From assembly GCA_020832545.1 (NCBI GenBank), contig JAFIEK010000014.1, positions 1 through 64,000 of the forward strand: DNA of 64,000 nt. Direction: 5' to 3'. Position numbers and translations under genes: made by a program. Position 1 is the stretch's first letter. The number at the start of each line of letters is the position of its first letter. This document shows positions 50,540 through 60,705 of the stretch, in pieces. The notes below the pieces were generated by a model. The model did no database searches and was not told where the DNA came from. It saw only the letters and a program-made list of their open reading frames with translations. The DNA is from Pararhodobacter sp. Lineage in GTDB: Bacteria > Pseudomonadota > Alphaproteobacteria > Rhodobacterales > Rhodobacteraceae.

Positions 50540-53468
50540 CGTGGTCTCCTACCGGCAGCGTGGTCGCGTCATCCGTCACCTGCCACTCGCCCAGCCGGGC
50601 AAGCTGGTCGTACTGGCCGCTCTCGGTATCGCGTTTGAGGGCTCGGCGTGCGGTAAAACCCTGATCGGGGCGCAGATAGGCGCGCAACAGAGCCTCCAGC
50701 CGGGCGCGATGTTCGCGCAGCGCTTCAGGCGCGACATCGGCTTCTTCGCATTTGAACTTTGCGCCGACGCCGATGAATTCGGCGCGTTCCACCTCTGCCG
50801 GGTCCAGCCCGCTGAAGCCACCGGCCTCGGCCATGATGGCCAGCAGTATCAGTTGCTTGTCGAAATGTTCCTGCTCACGCTTGCTGGGCGGGATGCCGGT
50901 CTTGTAGTCAAAAATCCGCAACCGACCGTCAGTCTGACGGTCGATCCGATCAGGCCGCCCGGTCAGCCGAAAGAGTGGATCGCGCAGGTCCAGCGCGCCC
51001 TTGCTTTCGGTCACTACGGGCGTGCCCGGCTGGCTGGCGTTCCAGTCCGTGAACTCCTGAGCCACACCCGCAAGCCGGGCAAGCCACTGAATGCGGCTGG
51101 CGGCCCAGGGTACTTCCTGCGCCAGAACTGCTTCGGCAACGGCGAGAAACGCGGCGGCATTCCCTTTATCGCCAGGGGCAAGGCTGTTGGTGTAGTCCTC
51201 GAACACGCGGTGCAGGGCGGTGCCGCGCAACCGCGCGTCAGGTTCCGGCGTCAGTGGGTCCAGCGGGCGCAGGCGCAGGATTGTTTGCGCATAGATATGA
51301 TAGGGGTCGCGGATCAGGTGCTTGATCGCGGTCACCGACAATTCACGCATCCGCGCTGAAACCGGCGGCGCAGGGGCGGGGCGGGGATTGCGGGCGGCGA
51401 TGGCGGGCGGAACGGGGCTGAAATCACTCTCGAAAGCTGCAGCCAGATCCAGCCATGCGCGCCCCCGCTCGCCCATCTCTGCCAACGCCTGCGGGCCGTT
51501 CTGGTGCGGCAGTCCGGCGATTAGGTTCTTGAGCCGGTTCAGCCAGCGCGACGGGATCGTCTCGGCCTCGGCGTTGCGGATGGCGCGGGTCATCACCACT
51601 TCGCGCGCGCCGATTGCCTGTTGGAAGTCATGCGCCGAAAGGCCGATCTGGCGTTCAGGCAGCAGCAACCCGGCATCCAGCCGCATGCGCCGATTGAACC
51701 AAGGGTCCGGCTGCGGTGACGGCGGCCAGATGCTGTCATTCAGCCCGCCCAGCACCACCAGATCCGCCCCCAGCGCGCGGGCCTCCAAAGTGCCCCAGAA
51801 CATTATGTCCGGGTGGCTTTCGACCGCCTCGCGCACCTCCTTCCCGGCGAAAAAGGTTTCCAGAAGCGCGATGTAGTCGCGAAGGGACAGATCGCCGCCG
51901 TGTTCGGCATTGGCGGACAGTTCGTCCATTGCAGCGCGTGCGGCGATCCCGGCTTCGGCTTTCCACAGCTCGCCGCTGTCCTCAGCCCCCACACCGCCCG
52001 CCAGCACCTCAGCCAGACGAAGATGGTCCTGCACCCAGTCGCCCAGCGCCCGCGCGCCTGTGGGCGATGGCAGGGCAGACCCCAGCCACTTGGCCCAGCC
52101 TTGCCGCGCCGCGTCCTGTTCGGCCCAGGCCAGAAGGTCGGCGGCCTGCGGGAAGGGAATGGCCTTGCGACGCAACCACAGCTCGCATTCGCGCAGATGC
52201 AATAGATGCGGCCCCCGTTCGACGGCGCTGTGTGCCAGCGGATGCTTGAGCAGCGCCACCAGCCCCCCGGATGTGACCTCGCCCAGCATAAGCGCGGCTG
52301 TCTGGCGCAGGAACCGGCCCGGCGCGGAGAGTGCCAGTGGGCGGCCCGCGCTGTCGTCGGGGCGGATATGCCAGCGGTCCAGCGCGGCGGTGACTTGGCG
52401 CGACAGAACGCGGTCTGGCGTGATCAGTGCCGCTTTCTGCCCGTCCAGAACCGCTTGCCGCAACCTGAGCGCGATCGCCAGCGCCTCGGCACGCGGGGTT
52501 GGCGCTTCTATCAGCGCAAGGCCATCAGTCGCCGTGATCAGATCGCCCAGCCCCGGCCCCTCGCTCAGCCAGCGATCTGTCACAGGTGCGGGCCGTAGCG
52601 CAAGCGAGACCAGCCGGTTGCGGGCCGGGGCAGGCGCGGCGCGGCCAGCCCAGCGCGCAACATCGCCTGCCGTCATCTTCAGCGCTTTGAGCAGCGCGAA
52701 GTAGCGATATTGGGGATGATCCTCGCTCAAAAGCGGGTCCTGCAGACCGGACCAGACGGCATCCGGCATGTCAAAATCAAAACCCGGCAGGATCAGAGCG
52801 CCCTGCGGCAGCCGCGCGACCGCCTGCATCAGCATCGCCGTTGTGCCGCGTGAGCCAGTGGAGCCCGCGACGATCATCGGCTGCGATGGCGGAGCATCCG
52901 CCCAGCCCGCAATCAATCGTTCGACCGCCTGTCGCTGGCGGGTCTGCGGATCAAGCGCGGCATCGGGGCCAAGGTAGCGCGCGACCAGCCGGATAAAGCG
53001 CAGCGAGCGGGCCCAGTGCTCGGAGTGGTTGGAAACATCGAGCGCTTCCAGCGCCTCGGTCGGCACGCCCTCGGCCTGCATTTCGTCCATCAGCCGCGCA
53101 AGGCTCTCGGCCAGCGAAAACGCGGCGTGGCGGGGGGCCAGATCAGGCTCTGTGTCCAGCAGTTTGCGGATAAGCTGCGCCAGTTCCAGCCGTCTGCGCA
53201 GCGGGGAATGGGCGGGCGTTTCGCTGTCCAGCGTGTCTGCCAGATCAGTGATAAGCCGGATGCGCGGCAAGAACCCGGCACCCGCATCAATCATCACGTC
53301 GCGCAACCGGGTGCGCATGCGCGCGGTGTTGACCAGCACGTCCACCCGCGCAATGGCCTCTGGCGGCTGGCCCTGCAACCGCTCGCGCAGGCCGCGTGCA
53401 ACGGCGGCAGGGAAATCGGCACCGGGTTCCTGCGCAAAAACGCGGGGCAGGGTGCAGGGGTCAAACAT
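50532..53468 (-). CDS. addB: Double-strand break repair protein AddB
   Basis: A 978-residue alphaproteobacterial AddB. The N-terminal helicase-like part lacks an obvious intact Walker A, as usual in this lineage. The C-terminal PD-(D/E)xK nuclease has Arg-Ile-Phe-Asp-Tyr-Lys-Thr-Gly and a preceding Leu-Arg-Gly-Thr-Ala-Leu-His. It forms the AddAB complex and contributes the second nuclease and Chi recognition. The ATG at 53468 overlaps tsaE; a TTG two codons earlier is less likely. Confidence 0.93.
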   Translation of the reverse strand: MFDPCTLPRVFAQEPGADFPAAVARGLRERLQGQPPEAIARVDVLVNTARMRTRLRDVMIDAGAGFLPRIRLITDLADTLDSETPAHSPLRRRLELAQLIRKLLDTEPDLAPRHAAFSLAESLARLMDEMQAEGVPTEALEALDVSNHSEHWARSLRFIRLVARYLGPDAALDPQTRQRQAVERLIAGWADAPPSQPMIVAGSTGSRGTTAMLMQAVARLPQGALILPGFDFDMPDAVWSGLQDPLLSEDHPQYRYFALLKALKMTAGDVARWAGRAAPAPARNRLVSLALRPAPVTDRWLSEGPGLGDLITATDGLALIEAPTPRAEALAIALRLRQAVLDGQKAALITPDRVLSRQVTAALDRWHIRPDDSAGRPLALSAPGRFLRQTAALMLGEVTSGGLVALLKHPLAHSAVERGPHLLHLRECELWLRRKAIPFPQAADLLAWAEQDAARQGWAKWLGSALPSPTGARALGDWVQDHLRLAEVLAGGVGAEDSGELWKAEAGIAARAAMDELSANAEHGGDLSLRDYIALLETFFAGKEVREAVESHPDIMFWGTLEARALGADLVVLGGLNDSIWPPSPQPDPWFNRRMRLDAGLLLPERQIGLSAHDFQQAIGAREVVMTRAIRNAEAETIPSRWLNRLKNLIAGLPHQNGPQALAEMGERGRAWLDLAAAFESDFSPVPPAIAARNPRPAPAPPVSARMRELSVTAIKHLIRDPYHIYAQTILRLRPLDPLTPEPDARLRGTALHRVFEDYTNSLAPGDKGNAAAFLAVAEAVLAQEVPWAASRIQWLARLAGVAQEFTDWNASQPGTPVVTESKGALDLRDPLFRLTGRPDRIDRQTDGRLRIFDYKTGIPPSKREQEHFDKQLILLAIMAEAGGFSGLDPAEVERAEFIGVGAKFKCEEADVAPEALREHRARLEALLRAYLRPDQGFTARRALKRDTESGQYDQLARLGEWQVTDDATTLPVGDHDE

Positions 53469-53934
53469 CGGCAAGCCCTTTCAGCCGGTCGCGCCAGCCC
53501 ATGTTTTGCGACAGAAAATCAAGCTGGCGGCTGTCATCTGGCGATGCCGAGAACCGCAAGGTCAGGGCCGAGGCTGGCCGGTCCCTGCCCAGCCGTTCAG
53601 GCCATTCCACCAGACACAGCGCGGTCTCGAACGCCTCGGCCAGACCGAGTTCCTGCGCTTCGTCAGGATGGGTCAGGCGATAAAGATCTGCGTGCCAGAT
53701 CTCAAAACCGGCTGCTTCATAGGTCTGAACCAGCGTGAAGGTGGGCGAGGGCACATCCTCAGGCTGCGCCAGCAAGCTCTGGATCAGGGCGCGGGCGAAA
53801 TGGGTTTTTCCTGCCCCAATGGGCCCTTCCAGCAACAGCACATCGCCCGCGCGCAGATCCTGTGCAAGGCGTGCGGCAAGGCGGGACATCGCCTCAGGGT
53901 CCGGCAGGGTGAGGGTGGGGTAAACCGATTGCAT
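53461..53934 (-). CDS. tsaE: tRNA t6A synthesis ATPase TsaE
   Basis: A 157-residue P-loop protein with Walker A Leu-Glu-Gly-Pro-Ile-Gly-Ala-Gly-Lys-Thr (~34-43), Ser-Pro-Thr-Phe-Thr-Leu and a Val-Glu-Trp-Pro-Glu-Arg motif. It is the ATPase that drives turnover of the TsaBD complex making N6-threonylcarbamoyl-adenosine in tRNAs. First gene of tsaE-addB-addA-trxA. The stop overlaps the addB start. Confidence 0.92.
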   Translation of the reverse strand: MQSVYPTLTLPDPEAMSRLAARLAQDLRAGDVLLLEGPIGAGKTHFARALIQSLLAQPEDVPSPTFTLVQTYEAAGFEIWHADLYRLTHPDEAQELGLAEAFETALCLVEWPERLGRDRPASALTLRFSASPDDSRQLDFLSQNMGWRDRLKGLADV

Positions 53935-54037
53935 GGCGGCACCATAGCGCCGGGTCCGCGCACTCGCCAGAGGGGGTTCTTGTCGTCCGGTGATCACACG
54001 GCCATATAGGGGCAGACACAGCAAAGGATGGCAGGCA

Positions 54038-54591
54038 ATGGCAGAAGATCGGTTTCCCGGCTGGCACGGCACGACAATTCTGGCCGTCCGTCGCGGCGGC
54101 GAGGTGGTCGTGGCGGGCGATGGGCAGGTCAGTCTGGGGCAGACCGTGATCAAGGGATCGGCCCGCAAGGTGCGGCGCGTCGGCGCAGAGGGGCGCGAGA
54201 TCGTCGCCGGGTTTGCCGGGTCTACGGCGGATGCGTTTACCCTGTTGGAGCGGCTGGAAAAGAAGCTGGAGGCATCGCCGGGGCAACTGGCGCGTGCTTG
54301 TGTGGAAATGGCCAAGGACTGGCGCACCGACAAATACCTGCGCAACCTAGAGGCCATGCTGATTGTGACCGATGGTGCAGACCTGTATGTCATCACCGGC
54401 GCGGGCGATGTGCTTGAGCCGGAACATGACGTGACCGCCATCGGTTCAGGCGGGAATTTTGCGCTGGCGGCGGCGCGCGGGCTGATGGAGACCGACCTGA
54501 GCGCCGAACAGGTGGCCCGCAAGGCCATGGCGATCGCTGCCGAGATATGCGTTTACACCAATGGCAACCTGACCGTGGAGACGATCCGCAA

Positions 54592-54595
<4 letters not shown>
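54038..54595 (+). CDS. hslV: ATP-dependent protease subunit HslV (ClpQ)
   Basis: A 185-residue proteasome-type protease. The mature N-terminal nucleophile is the Thr in His-Gly-Thr-Thr-Ile-Leu-Ala-Val (about residue 12), exposed after removal of the propeptide. The core has Gly-Asp-Gly-Gln-Val-Ser-Leu-Gly and Gly-Ser-Gly-Gly-Asn-Phe-Ala. It forms a two-ring dodecamer capped by HslU. The ATG at 54038 follows AAAGGATGGCAGGC. The stop overlaps hslU by four bases. Confidence 0.97.
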
Positions 54596-55893
<1,298 letters not shown>

Positions 55894-55931
55894 GGCACCA
55901 TCATAGTTTTCCGATAGCGTTTCAAAGACAA

Positions 55932-55959
55932 CCCATTGCGCCCGAACAAGCGCAATGGG
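55932..55959. terminator. Bidirectional terminator between hslU and ask
   Basis: A perfect 10-base-pair stem (cccattgcgc / gcgcaatggg) with an 8-base loop separates the convergent hslVU and ectABC-ask operons. Short T tracts lie on either side. Confidence 0.75.
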
Positions 55960-55966
55960 GCCTGTT

Positions 55967-57424
55967 TCACGCTGCGAGGCGTGTGCGGTCGTCGGCGTTA
56001 CGGTTGGTCACAAGTGCCGTGTGCAGCAGCTTGATCGCATTTTCCATCTGATCGCGCGGCACAAGGAACTGCACGTCCACCCGGCGAAGGCCCTGCTGGG
56101 CCGCCATAGGCCGCACGCCGCCCTGTTCCAGCGCCGAAAGGCCGCGCGCAAGCACCGACAGATCGCTGAGATCCGAGCCGATCACCGAAACCATTGCCAG
56201 CGCCTGCGCAGTGATCTCGGCGTTTGGATAGCTGCGCAGCACCTCCTGCTCGGCCCGACGAATGGCCTTGAGCGAGCCGGACAGGTAATGCGTGATGGTG
56301 TTGGCATTCGAATGCTTGGACACGATCCACAGGTTATGCCGGGTCAGCGCCTCAAGGATGCAGCGGTCATAGCCCTTGACGCCCACCATATCCGGCTCGT
56401 GCACCGAGAACGCATGAACGGCCAGCCCGGTGACCATTTCCACCCGTCCCGGTGTGCCGCCTTCGGGGCCGATCAGGGTGCCCGCATCCTCAGGCTCGAA
56501 CGCATGTTTGACGCGCAGTGGGACGTCGGCGCGGCGCAGAACGCGCGCGGCATTGGGATGGATCGCCTCCATCCCCATGTTCGACAGTTGGTCGGCCACA
56601 TCATAGCTTGTGCGTCCGATCTTGACGGTCTCTTCAAGGCCCACGATCTTCGGATCTGCCGAGGAGAGATGAAATTCCTTGTGGATGATTGCCTCGCGCG
56701 CACCGGTCTGGGCGGCAAGATGGGCGAAGACTACCTCGGAATAGCCGCGATCATATTCGCGCATCAGCCCGTCCGCGCAATGCGCATAACCGGTGACGAT
56801 GGGCAGCTCTGACTGCAGGTCGATGCCGGACAGCGCCTGTGCAAGACGCTCGGCCAGCGAGGGGTTGGCCTCATCGCGCCAGCCCGACAGATCGACAAAG
56901 CGGGCATTGATGCCGTGACGGCCCAGCAGCAGCGCGGTGACGAAGGCCGAATGCGCCTCGCCCATGCCCGACAGCAATTCGCGCAGCGTGTGCATTTGCT
57001 GGTCGATGCGGAAATGGCCATATGAGCCAAGGCGCTGAAGGTCCAGAAGGCAGGCGCGCGTTCCTTCGATGCGGTCGCGCACAAAGGCATCGGCGCGCTC
57101 AACGTCGGCGGCGTGGTCCAGGATTTCGGCATGAATTTCGCACATCGCGCGCGCAGTGCCATTGAGCGCTTCCTGCCAGCCCGCGCCACTGTCGTCGCTG
57201 GCGAACTGGGCATAGACGCCGGGTTTGCCGGTTTTTTTGTGCTCCAGCAGCATGTTGGTGATGCCGCCAAAGGCAGACACGACAAAGATGCGCCCATAAC
57301 AGGCGGCTGGCTTGCGCTTGCCGATGTAGAGCGTGTCCAGCAATTCGCGGGAGCGGCTCATGCATGTGCCGCCGATTTTTTCGACTGTATGAGTCATTGG
57401 GTGTTCGGGCAGGAGACTTTTCAT
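55967..57424 (-). CDS. ask: Ectoine-linked aspartate kinase (Ask_Ect)
   Basis: A 485-residue aspartokinase of the ectoine-specific type, the last gene after ectC. It supplies aspartyl phosphate for ectoine synthesis and is thought to escape lysine/threonine feedback. The N-terminal Lys-Ile-Gly-Gly-Thr motif is at 16-20 but is followed by Cys21 where Ser is usual. ACT-type regulatory repeats occupy ~330-475. The start at 57424 has AAAGG and GGCAGGG upstream; Met10 (57397), close to the motif, is an alternative. Confidence 0.9.
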   Translation of the reverse strand: MKSLLPEHPMTHTVEKIGGTCMSRSRELLDTLYIGKRKPAACYGRIFVVSAFGGITNMLLEHKKTGKPGVYAQFASDDSGAGWQEALNGTARAMCEIHAEILDHAADVERADAFVRDRIEGTRACLLDLQRLGSYGHFRIDQQMHTLRELLSGMGEAHSAFVTALLLGRHGINARFVDLSGWRDEANPSLAERLAQALSGIDLQSELPIVTGYAHCADGLMREYDRGYSEVVFAHLAAQTGAREAIIHKEFHLSSADPKIVGLEETVKIGRTSYDVADQLSNMGMEAIHPNAARVLRRADVPLRVKHAFEPEDAGTLIGPEGGTPGRVEMVTGLAVHAFSVHEPDMVGVKGYDRCILEALTRHNLWIVSKHSNANTITHYLSGSLKAIRRAEQEVLRSYPNAEITAQALAMVSVIGSDLSDLSVLARGLSALEQGGVRPMAAQQGLRRVDVQFLVPRDQMENAIKLLHTALVTNRNADDRTRLAA

Positions 57425-57441
57425 CCCTGCCCGCCTTTAAT

Positions 57442-57828
57442 TCAGGAAGTTGCTGCCGCGTAAGAACCGTCAGCCTGATGCACTTCGGTGCCCGTGACAG
57501 GCGGGTTGAAGCAGCAGGCGAAAACCATCTGGGTCTTGCAGCGCAGCGTGTGCTTGTCATGCAGGTTGAGCGCGTACATCACGCCGGGGCGCAGCTGGTG
57601 CACCTCGCCGGTGGCGAGGTCTTCGATGCTGCCCTCGCCCGAAATGCAATAAACGCTCTCAAAATGGTTCTTGTAGTGGAACGTATGCTCGCTGCCTGCA
57701 TCAATGGTGGTGATGTGGAACGAAAACCCCATCCCGTCATCGGCCAGCAGCATGCGCACCGATTCCCATTTCTGGTCAGCCACACGGCGTTCTGTGTTCT
57801 TGGCTTGATGAAAATCTCTGACGATCAT
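57442..57828 (-). CDS. ectC: L-ectoine synthase
   Basis: A 128-residue cupin. It cyclises N-gamma-acetyl-diaminobutyrate to ectoine. Family features are the opening Met-Ile-Val-Arg-Asp, the metal-binding Tyr and His residues in the cupin barrel (His-Tyr-Lys-Asn-His-Phe-Glu and Leu-His-Asp-Lys-His) and Gly-Glu-Gly near 75. It lies between ectB (6-base gap) and ask (17-base gap). Confidence 0.97.
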   Translation of the reverse strand: MIVRDFHQAKNTERRVADQKWESVRMLLADDGMGFSFHITTIDAGSEHTFHYKNHFESVYCISGEGSIEDLATGEVHQLRPGVMYALNLHDKHTLRCKTQMVFACCFNPPVTGTEVHQADGSYAAATS

Positions 57829-57834
57829 TGTGTC

Positions 57835-59115
57835 TTACTCCGCTGCGATCTGGTGCCGGGCGCCCTGCGCCTGCACGGCAGCTTCGAGGATATCGAGGCC
57901 GGTTTCAAACTGTTCCTGCGGAATGGTCAGCGGAGCTAGAACCTTGACCACCTCATCATGTGCACCCGAGGTCTCGATGATCAGACCGTTCTCAAAGCAG
58001 GCAGCACAGATGGCTGCGGCCAGATCACCAGAGCCCACATCAATGCCCTGCATCATCCCGCGCCCCTTGAGCGTGGCACCGGGAACCTGCGCCGCGATTG
58101 CTTGCAGACGCTCGGTCAGGCGCGCGGCCTTGGCTTCGGTCTGGCGCTGGAACGTGTCATTGGACCAGAACTTTTCAATCGCCACACGGGCGGTGACAAA
58201 GGCATGGTTGTTGCCGCGGAAGGTGCCGTTATGTTCAGCGGGTTTCCACACATCCAGATCCGGGCGGATCAGAAGTGCGGCCATCGGCAGACCCATCCCC
58301 GAGAGCGATTTTGCCATCGGAATCAGGTCCGGCTTGATGCCCATGCCCTCAAAACTGAAGAACGGGCCGGTGCGGCCGGTACCAGCCTGGATGTCATCCA
58401 TGATGATCAGTGCGCCGTGCGCGCGCGCCAGCCGCTCAAGCTCTTTCAGAAAGCTGGGCGAGGCGGCGTTCAGCCCACCCTCACCCTGCACCGGCTCGAT
58501 CAGAAACGCCGCCGGGGCATCAAGACCGCTGGACGGGTTTTCCAGCATCGCGCGGATCATCGCCAGCGAGTCAACGCCGTCGATCGCGCCTTCATAGGGC
58601 ATGTGCACGACGCCTGACAGCGCCATGCCACCGCCAGCGCGCTTGCCGGCATTGCCGGTCGCCGCCAGCGCGCCCATGGTCATGCCATGAAAGCCGTTGG
58701 TGAAGGCGACGATGGTTTCGCGCCCGGTTGTCTTGCGGGCCAGCTTCATGGCCGCTTCCACGGCATTGGTGCCGGTGGGGCCGGTGAACATGACCTTGTA
58801 GTCCATACCGCGCGAGTTCAGGATCAGCCTCTCAAAGCTGTCCAGAAATGCGGTTTTGGCGCTGGTGTGCATGTCCAGCCCGTGAGTCACGCCATCAGAG
58901 GTGATATGCGCGATCAGTGCGCTTTGCATATCGCCATCGTTGTGGCCGTAGTTGAGCGAAGAGCAGCCAGCGAGGAAGTCGATGTAATCGCGCCCGTCGC
59001 TGTCGGTCAGCGTGGCGTTCTTCGCGGCGGTGAAGGTCACGGGGAAGGCGCGGCAATAGCTGCGCGCTTCAGATTCGCGACGTGTGTAGATATCGGTTGT
59101 TGAACCGGTGTTCAT
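57835..59115 (-). CDS. ectB: Diaminobutyrate-2-oxoglutarate aminotransferase
   Basis: A 426-residue class III aminotransferase making L-2,4-diaminobutyrate from aspartate semialdehyde. The PLP lysine is in Pro-Met-Ala-Lys-Ser-Leu-Ser-Gly, with Asp-Asp-Ile-Gln-Ala-Gly upstream and Gly-Thr-Phe-Arg-Gly-Asn-Asn downstream, all typical of EctB. Second gene of the ectoine operon, 52 bases after ectA. Confidence 0.96.
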   Translation of the reverse strand: MNTGSTTDIYTRRESEARSYCRAFPVTFTAAKNATLTDSDGRDYIDFLAGCSSLNYGHNDGDMQSALIAHITSDGVTHGLDMHTSAKTAFLDSFERLILNSRGMDYKVMFTGPTGTNAVEAAMKLARKTTGRETIVAFTNGFHGMTMGALAATGNAGKRAGGGMALSGVVHMPYEGAIDGVDSLAMIRAMLENPSSGLDAPAAFLIEPVQGEGGLNAASPSFLKELERLARAHGALIIMDDIQAGTGRTGPFFSFEGMGIKPDLIPMAKSLSGMGLPMAALLIRPDLDVWKPAEHNGTFRGNNHAFVTARVAIEKFWSNDTFQRQTEAKAARLTERLQAIAAQVPGATLKGRGMMQGIDVGSGDLAAAICAACFENGLIIETSGAHDEVVKVLAPLTIPQEQFETGLDILEAAVQAQGARHQIAAE

Positions 59116-59167
59116 GGCTTTCGGCCTTTCGGTTTTCGGTAGAGTCAGGGGTGGCGCACGCCTTTGG

Positions 59168-59710
59168 TCAGGCTGCGGCCCGCAGACGGCGACGCGGCAA
59201 TGCGATCGTCACCAGATGTTCGGTCGCATGCTGGCCGTCCAGATGCGCGTCACGCTCGAAATGCGGGGCATCGGAAAGCTCTCCCCCCATATCGCGGGCG
59301 AAGCTCTGAAACAGGCCCCAGGATGCTGAGTTGCTGCGGGTGATGGTGGTTTCCATCTTGCGGATGTCGGCGCAGATCTGACGACCAAGCAGGGATTTCA
59401 GCATCCGCTTGCCCAAGCCCAGTCCACGCGCATCTGCATGAACCGCAACTTGCCAGACAAAGATTGTGTCCGGCGCGTCAGGCTTGATATGCGCCGAGAT
59501 CCAGCCCAGCACACGCCCGCCACGCTCGGCCAGGATACAGGTGTCTGCAAAGTGGTCACACTGAACCAGGTTCATATACATCGAGTTCTGATCCAGCGGC
59601 GGGCATTGTGAGATCAGCGCCCACACCTCGGACCCGTCTTCCTTGGCGGGTTTACGCAAGGTCAGATGGTCGCGCGTGTTCGTGAATACTGTCCGGTTTT
59701 CTTTGGTCAT
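59168..59710 (-). CDS. ectA: L-2,4-diaminobutyric acid acetyltransferase
   Basis: A 180-residue GNAT acetyltransferase that acetylates diaminobutyrate at the gamma amine. The GNAT acetyl-CoA loop is Asp-Ala-Arg-Gly-Leu-Gly-Leu-Gly-Lys-Arg (~95-104), and the N-terminal family segment Leu-Arg-Lys-Pro-Ala-Lys-Glu-Asp-Gly is present. First gene of ectABC-ask, with a recognisable promoter upstream and a divergent MarR regulator. Confidence 0.96.
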   Translation of the reverse strand: MTKENRTVFTNTRDHLTLRKPAKEDGSEVWALISQCPPLDQNSMYMNLVQCDHFADTCILAERGGRVLGWISAHIKPDAPDTIFVWQVAVHADARGLGLGKRMLKSLLGRQICADIRKMETTITRSNSASWGLFQSFARDMGGELSDAPHFERDAHLDGQHATEHLVTIALPRRRLRAAA

Positions 59711-59745
59711 GTGCTCGTTCTATGGCTGCCAACGTGTGAGGTCGC

Positions 59746-59773
59746 AATATAGTTACGTCAGATTGTTTTGCAA
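59746..59773 (-). promoter_or_regulatory. Predicted ectA promoter
   Basis: On the minus strand TTGCAA (59773-59768), a 16-base spacer and TATATT (59751-59746) predict transcription start near 59740, about 30 bases before ectA. The region is much richer in A+T than the coding sequence around it. Salt-controlled ectoine promoters are often of this sigma-70-like kind. Confidence 0.55.
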
Positions 59774-59796
59774 CACTAAGCATATTTAACATGGGG

Positions 59797-59826
59797 TTGA
59801 CAGCAAATAAGATAAAAATCAATGCT
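59797..59826 (+). promoter_or_regulatory. Possible promoter of the divergent MarR (ectR-like) gene
   Basis: TTGACA (59797-59802) is a perfect -35 box. The best -10 candidate, AATGCT at 59821-59826 with 18-base spacing, is weak. It implies a leader of about 95 bases for the MarR gene, which contains the TTCGTA repeats. Confidence 0.35.
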
Positions 59827-59860
59827 TTATGTGGTCACTGTCGGGGGTGTCTGGCTGAGT

Positions 59861-59886
59861 TTCGTAATAATTCATTCGTATTCGCA
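59861..59886 (+). promoter_or_regulatory. TTCGTA direct repeats, candidate EctR operator
   Basis: TTCGTA (59861-59866), TTCGTA (59875-59880) and TTCGCA (59881-59886) form three near-identical units 40 to 65 bases before the MarR gene start. Repeats in the shared ect/ectR region could be the regulator's binding site. MarR proteins usually prefer inverted repeats, so the assignment is tentative. Confidence 0.3.
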
Positions 59887-59927
59887 AATTTATCTCTGTC
59901 AAATCTTCTGTTCGTCGGCCCGGCGCT

Positions 59928-60482
59928 GTGAGTCTTGCCTTTGCGCAAGCTGCGGGGCAATCTTGTGGCCCCACTGACCCAATCGGCAGATTCCCCTTGC
60001 TTGACCGTTCGTCTGAAACCCTGATCGCCCTGCGCCGGATCATGCATGCGCTGGATGAAAACGCCCGGGCGATGGCGCGGGCGTCAGGGTTGACACAGGC
60101 GCAACTGCTGGTGCTGCACGCGCTGGCCAAGAACGGGCAGGAGATGCCACGCGATATCGCACGTTTGCTGGGCGTGGGGCAGGCAACAATCACCATCCAG
60201 ATTGACAAGCTGGAAGCGCGTGGTCTGGTCCGACGTGAGCGCAGGCAGGCAGACCGGCGGGCGATCTGGGTTATCCTGACCGATGTCGGGCGCAGCTTGC
60301 TGGATCAGACGCCTGATTTTCTGCAAGAGCGATTCGCCGGGCGGTTCCGTGACCTTGAGCCGTGGGAACAGGCGATGCTGCTGGCCGTGACCGAGCGCCT
60401 TTCAAGCCTGTTTGATGCCGAAGACACCGCCCCCTTTCCCCAACCGGATGAGGCAGGCGCGGGCAAGGTGTCGGTGCCCTGA
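59928..60482 (+). CDS. MarR-family regulator of ectoine synthesis (EctR-like)
   Basis: A 184-residue winged-helix protein: HTH at about 65-105 (Arg-Asp-Ile-Ala-Arg-Leu-Leu-Gly-Val-Gly-Gln-Ala-Thr-Ile-Thr) and a wing with Arg-Arg-Gln-Ala-Asp-Arg-Arg-Ala. A divergent MarR gene next to ectABC-ask is the arrangement known for EctR1 in methylotrophs, where it represses the operon. The GTG start at 59928 gives a 30-residue N-terminal tail; a TTG at 59998 may be the true start, and neither has a clear ribosome site. The C-terminus is Pro/Glu/Asp-rich. Confidence 0.8.
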   Translation: MSLAFAQAAGQSCGPTDPIGRFPLLDRSSETLIALRRIMHALDENARAMARASGLTQAQLLVLHALAKNGQEMPRDIARLLGVGQATITIQIDKLEARGLVRRERRQADRRAIWVILTDVGRSLLDQTPDFLQERFAGRFRDLEPWEQAMLLAVTERLSSLFDAEDTAPFPQPDEAGAGKVSVP

Positions 60483-60590
60483 GCATCTGCTGCGGGCGAA
60501 TGTGTCCCTGGCGTCGCTGTGGCCTGCGCAGGCGCCTTGGCCCCTTGGCATTCTGCGCCGCAGTCTGTACGGGACGCGCAGCGAACATGG

Positions 60591-60638
60591 ACCCGGGTGC
60601 AAATCCCGGGTGGCTCTTCCGGCCGCCAATCCGCCGGA
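60591..60638 (+). ncRNA. Structured leader of the sulP operon (two hairpins)
   Basis: Between the MarR gene and sulP, hairpin A is acccggg-tgcaaat-cccgggt (60591-60611, 7 pairs) and hairpin B is tccggc-cgccaatcc-gccgga (60618-60638, 6 pairs), seven bases apart and about 70 bases before sulP. Neither is followed by a T tract. A conserved motif called sul1 has been described, as I recall, upstream of sulfate-transporter-family genes in alphaproteobacteria; I cannot confirm that this is a member. It may be a cis-regulatory RNA. Confidence 0.4.
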
Positions 60639-60705
60639 CAACATGACTGAACAGGAATTTCCGGGCTGCAGGTGACCCGCCGGGCGGCACGGAAACGGGG
60701 CTGGA

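Noticed and set aside
53979-54008. CTTG followed by CCATATA upstream of hslV as a heat-shock promoter.
   Set aside because: Spacing is too long and the -10 box deviates from the expected pattern; left as a weak possibility only.
60585-60628. A tRNA-like 3' end: T-arm-like cccgg-gtgcaaat with a following gccgcca.
   Set aside because: The spacing from the arm to CCA does not fit an acceptor stem, and no D or anticodon arm is present upstream. Better explained as leader hairpins.
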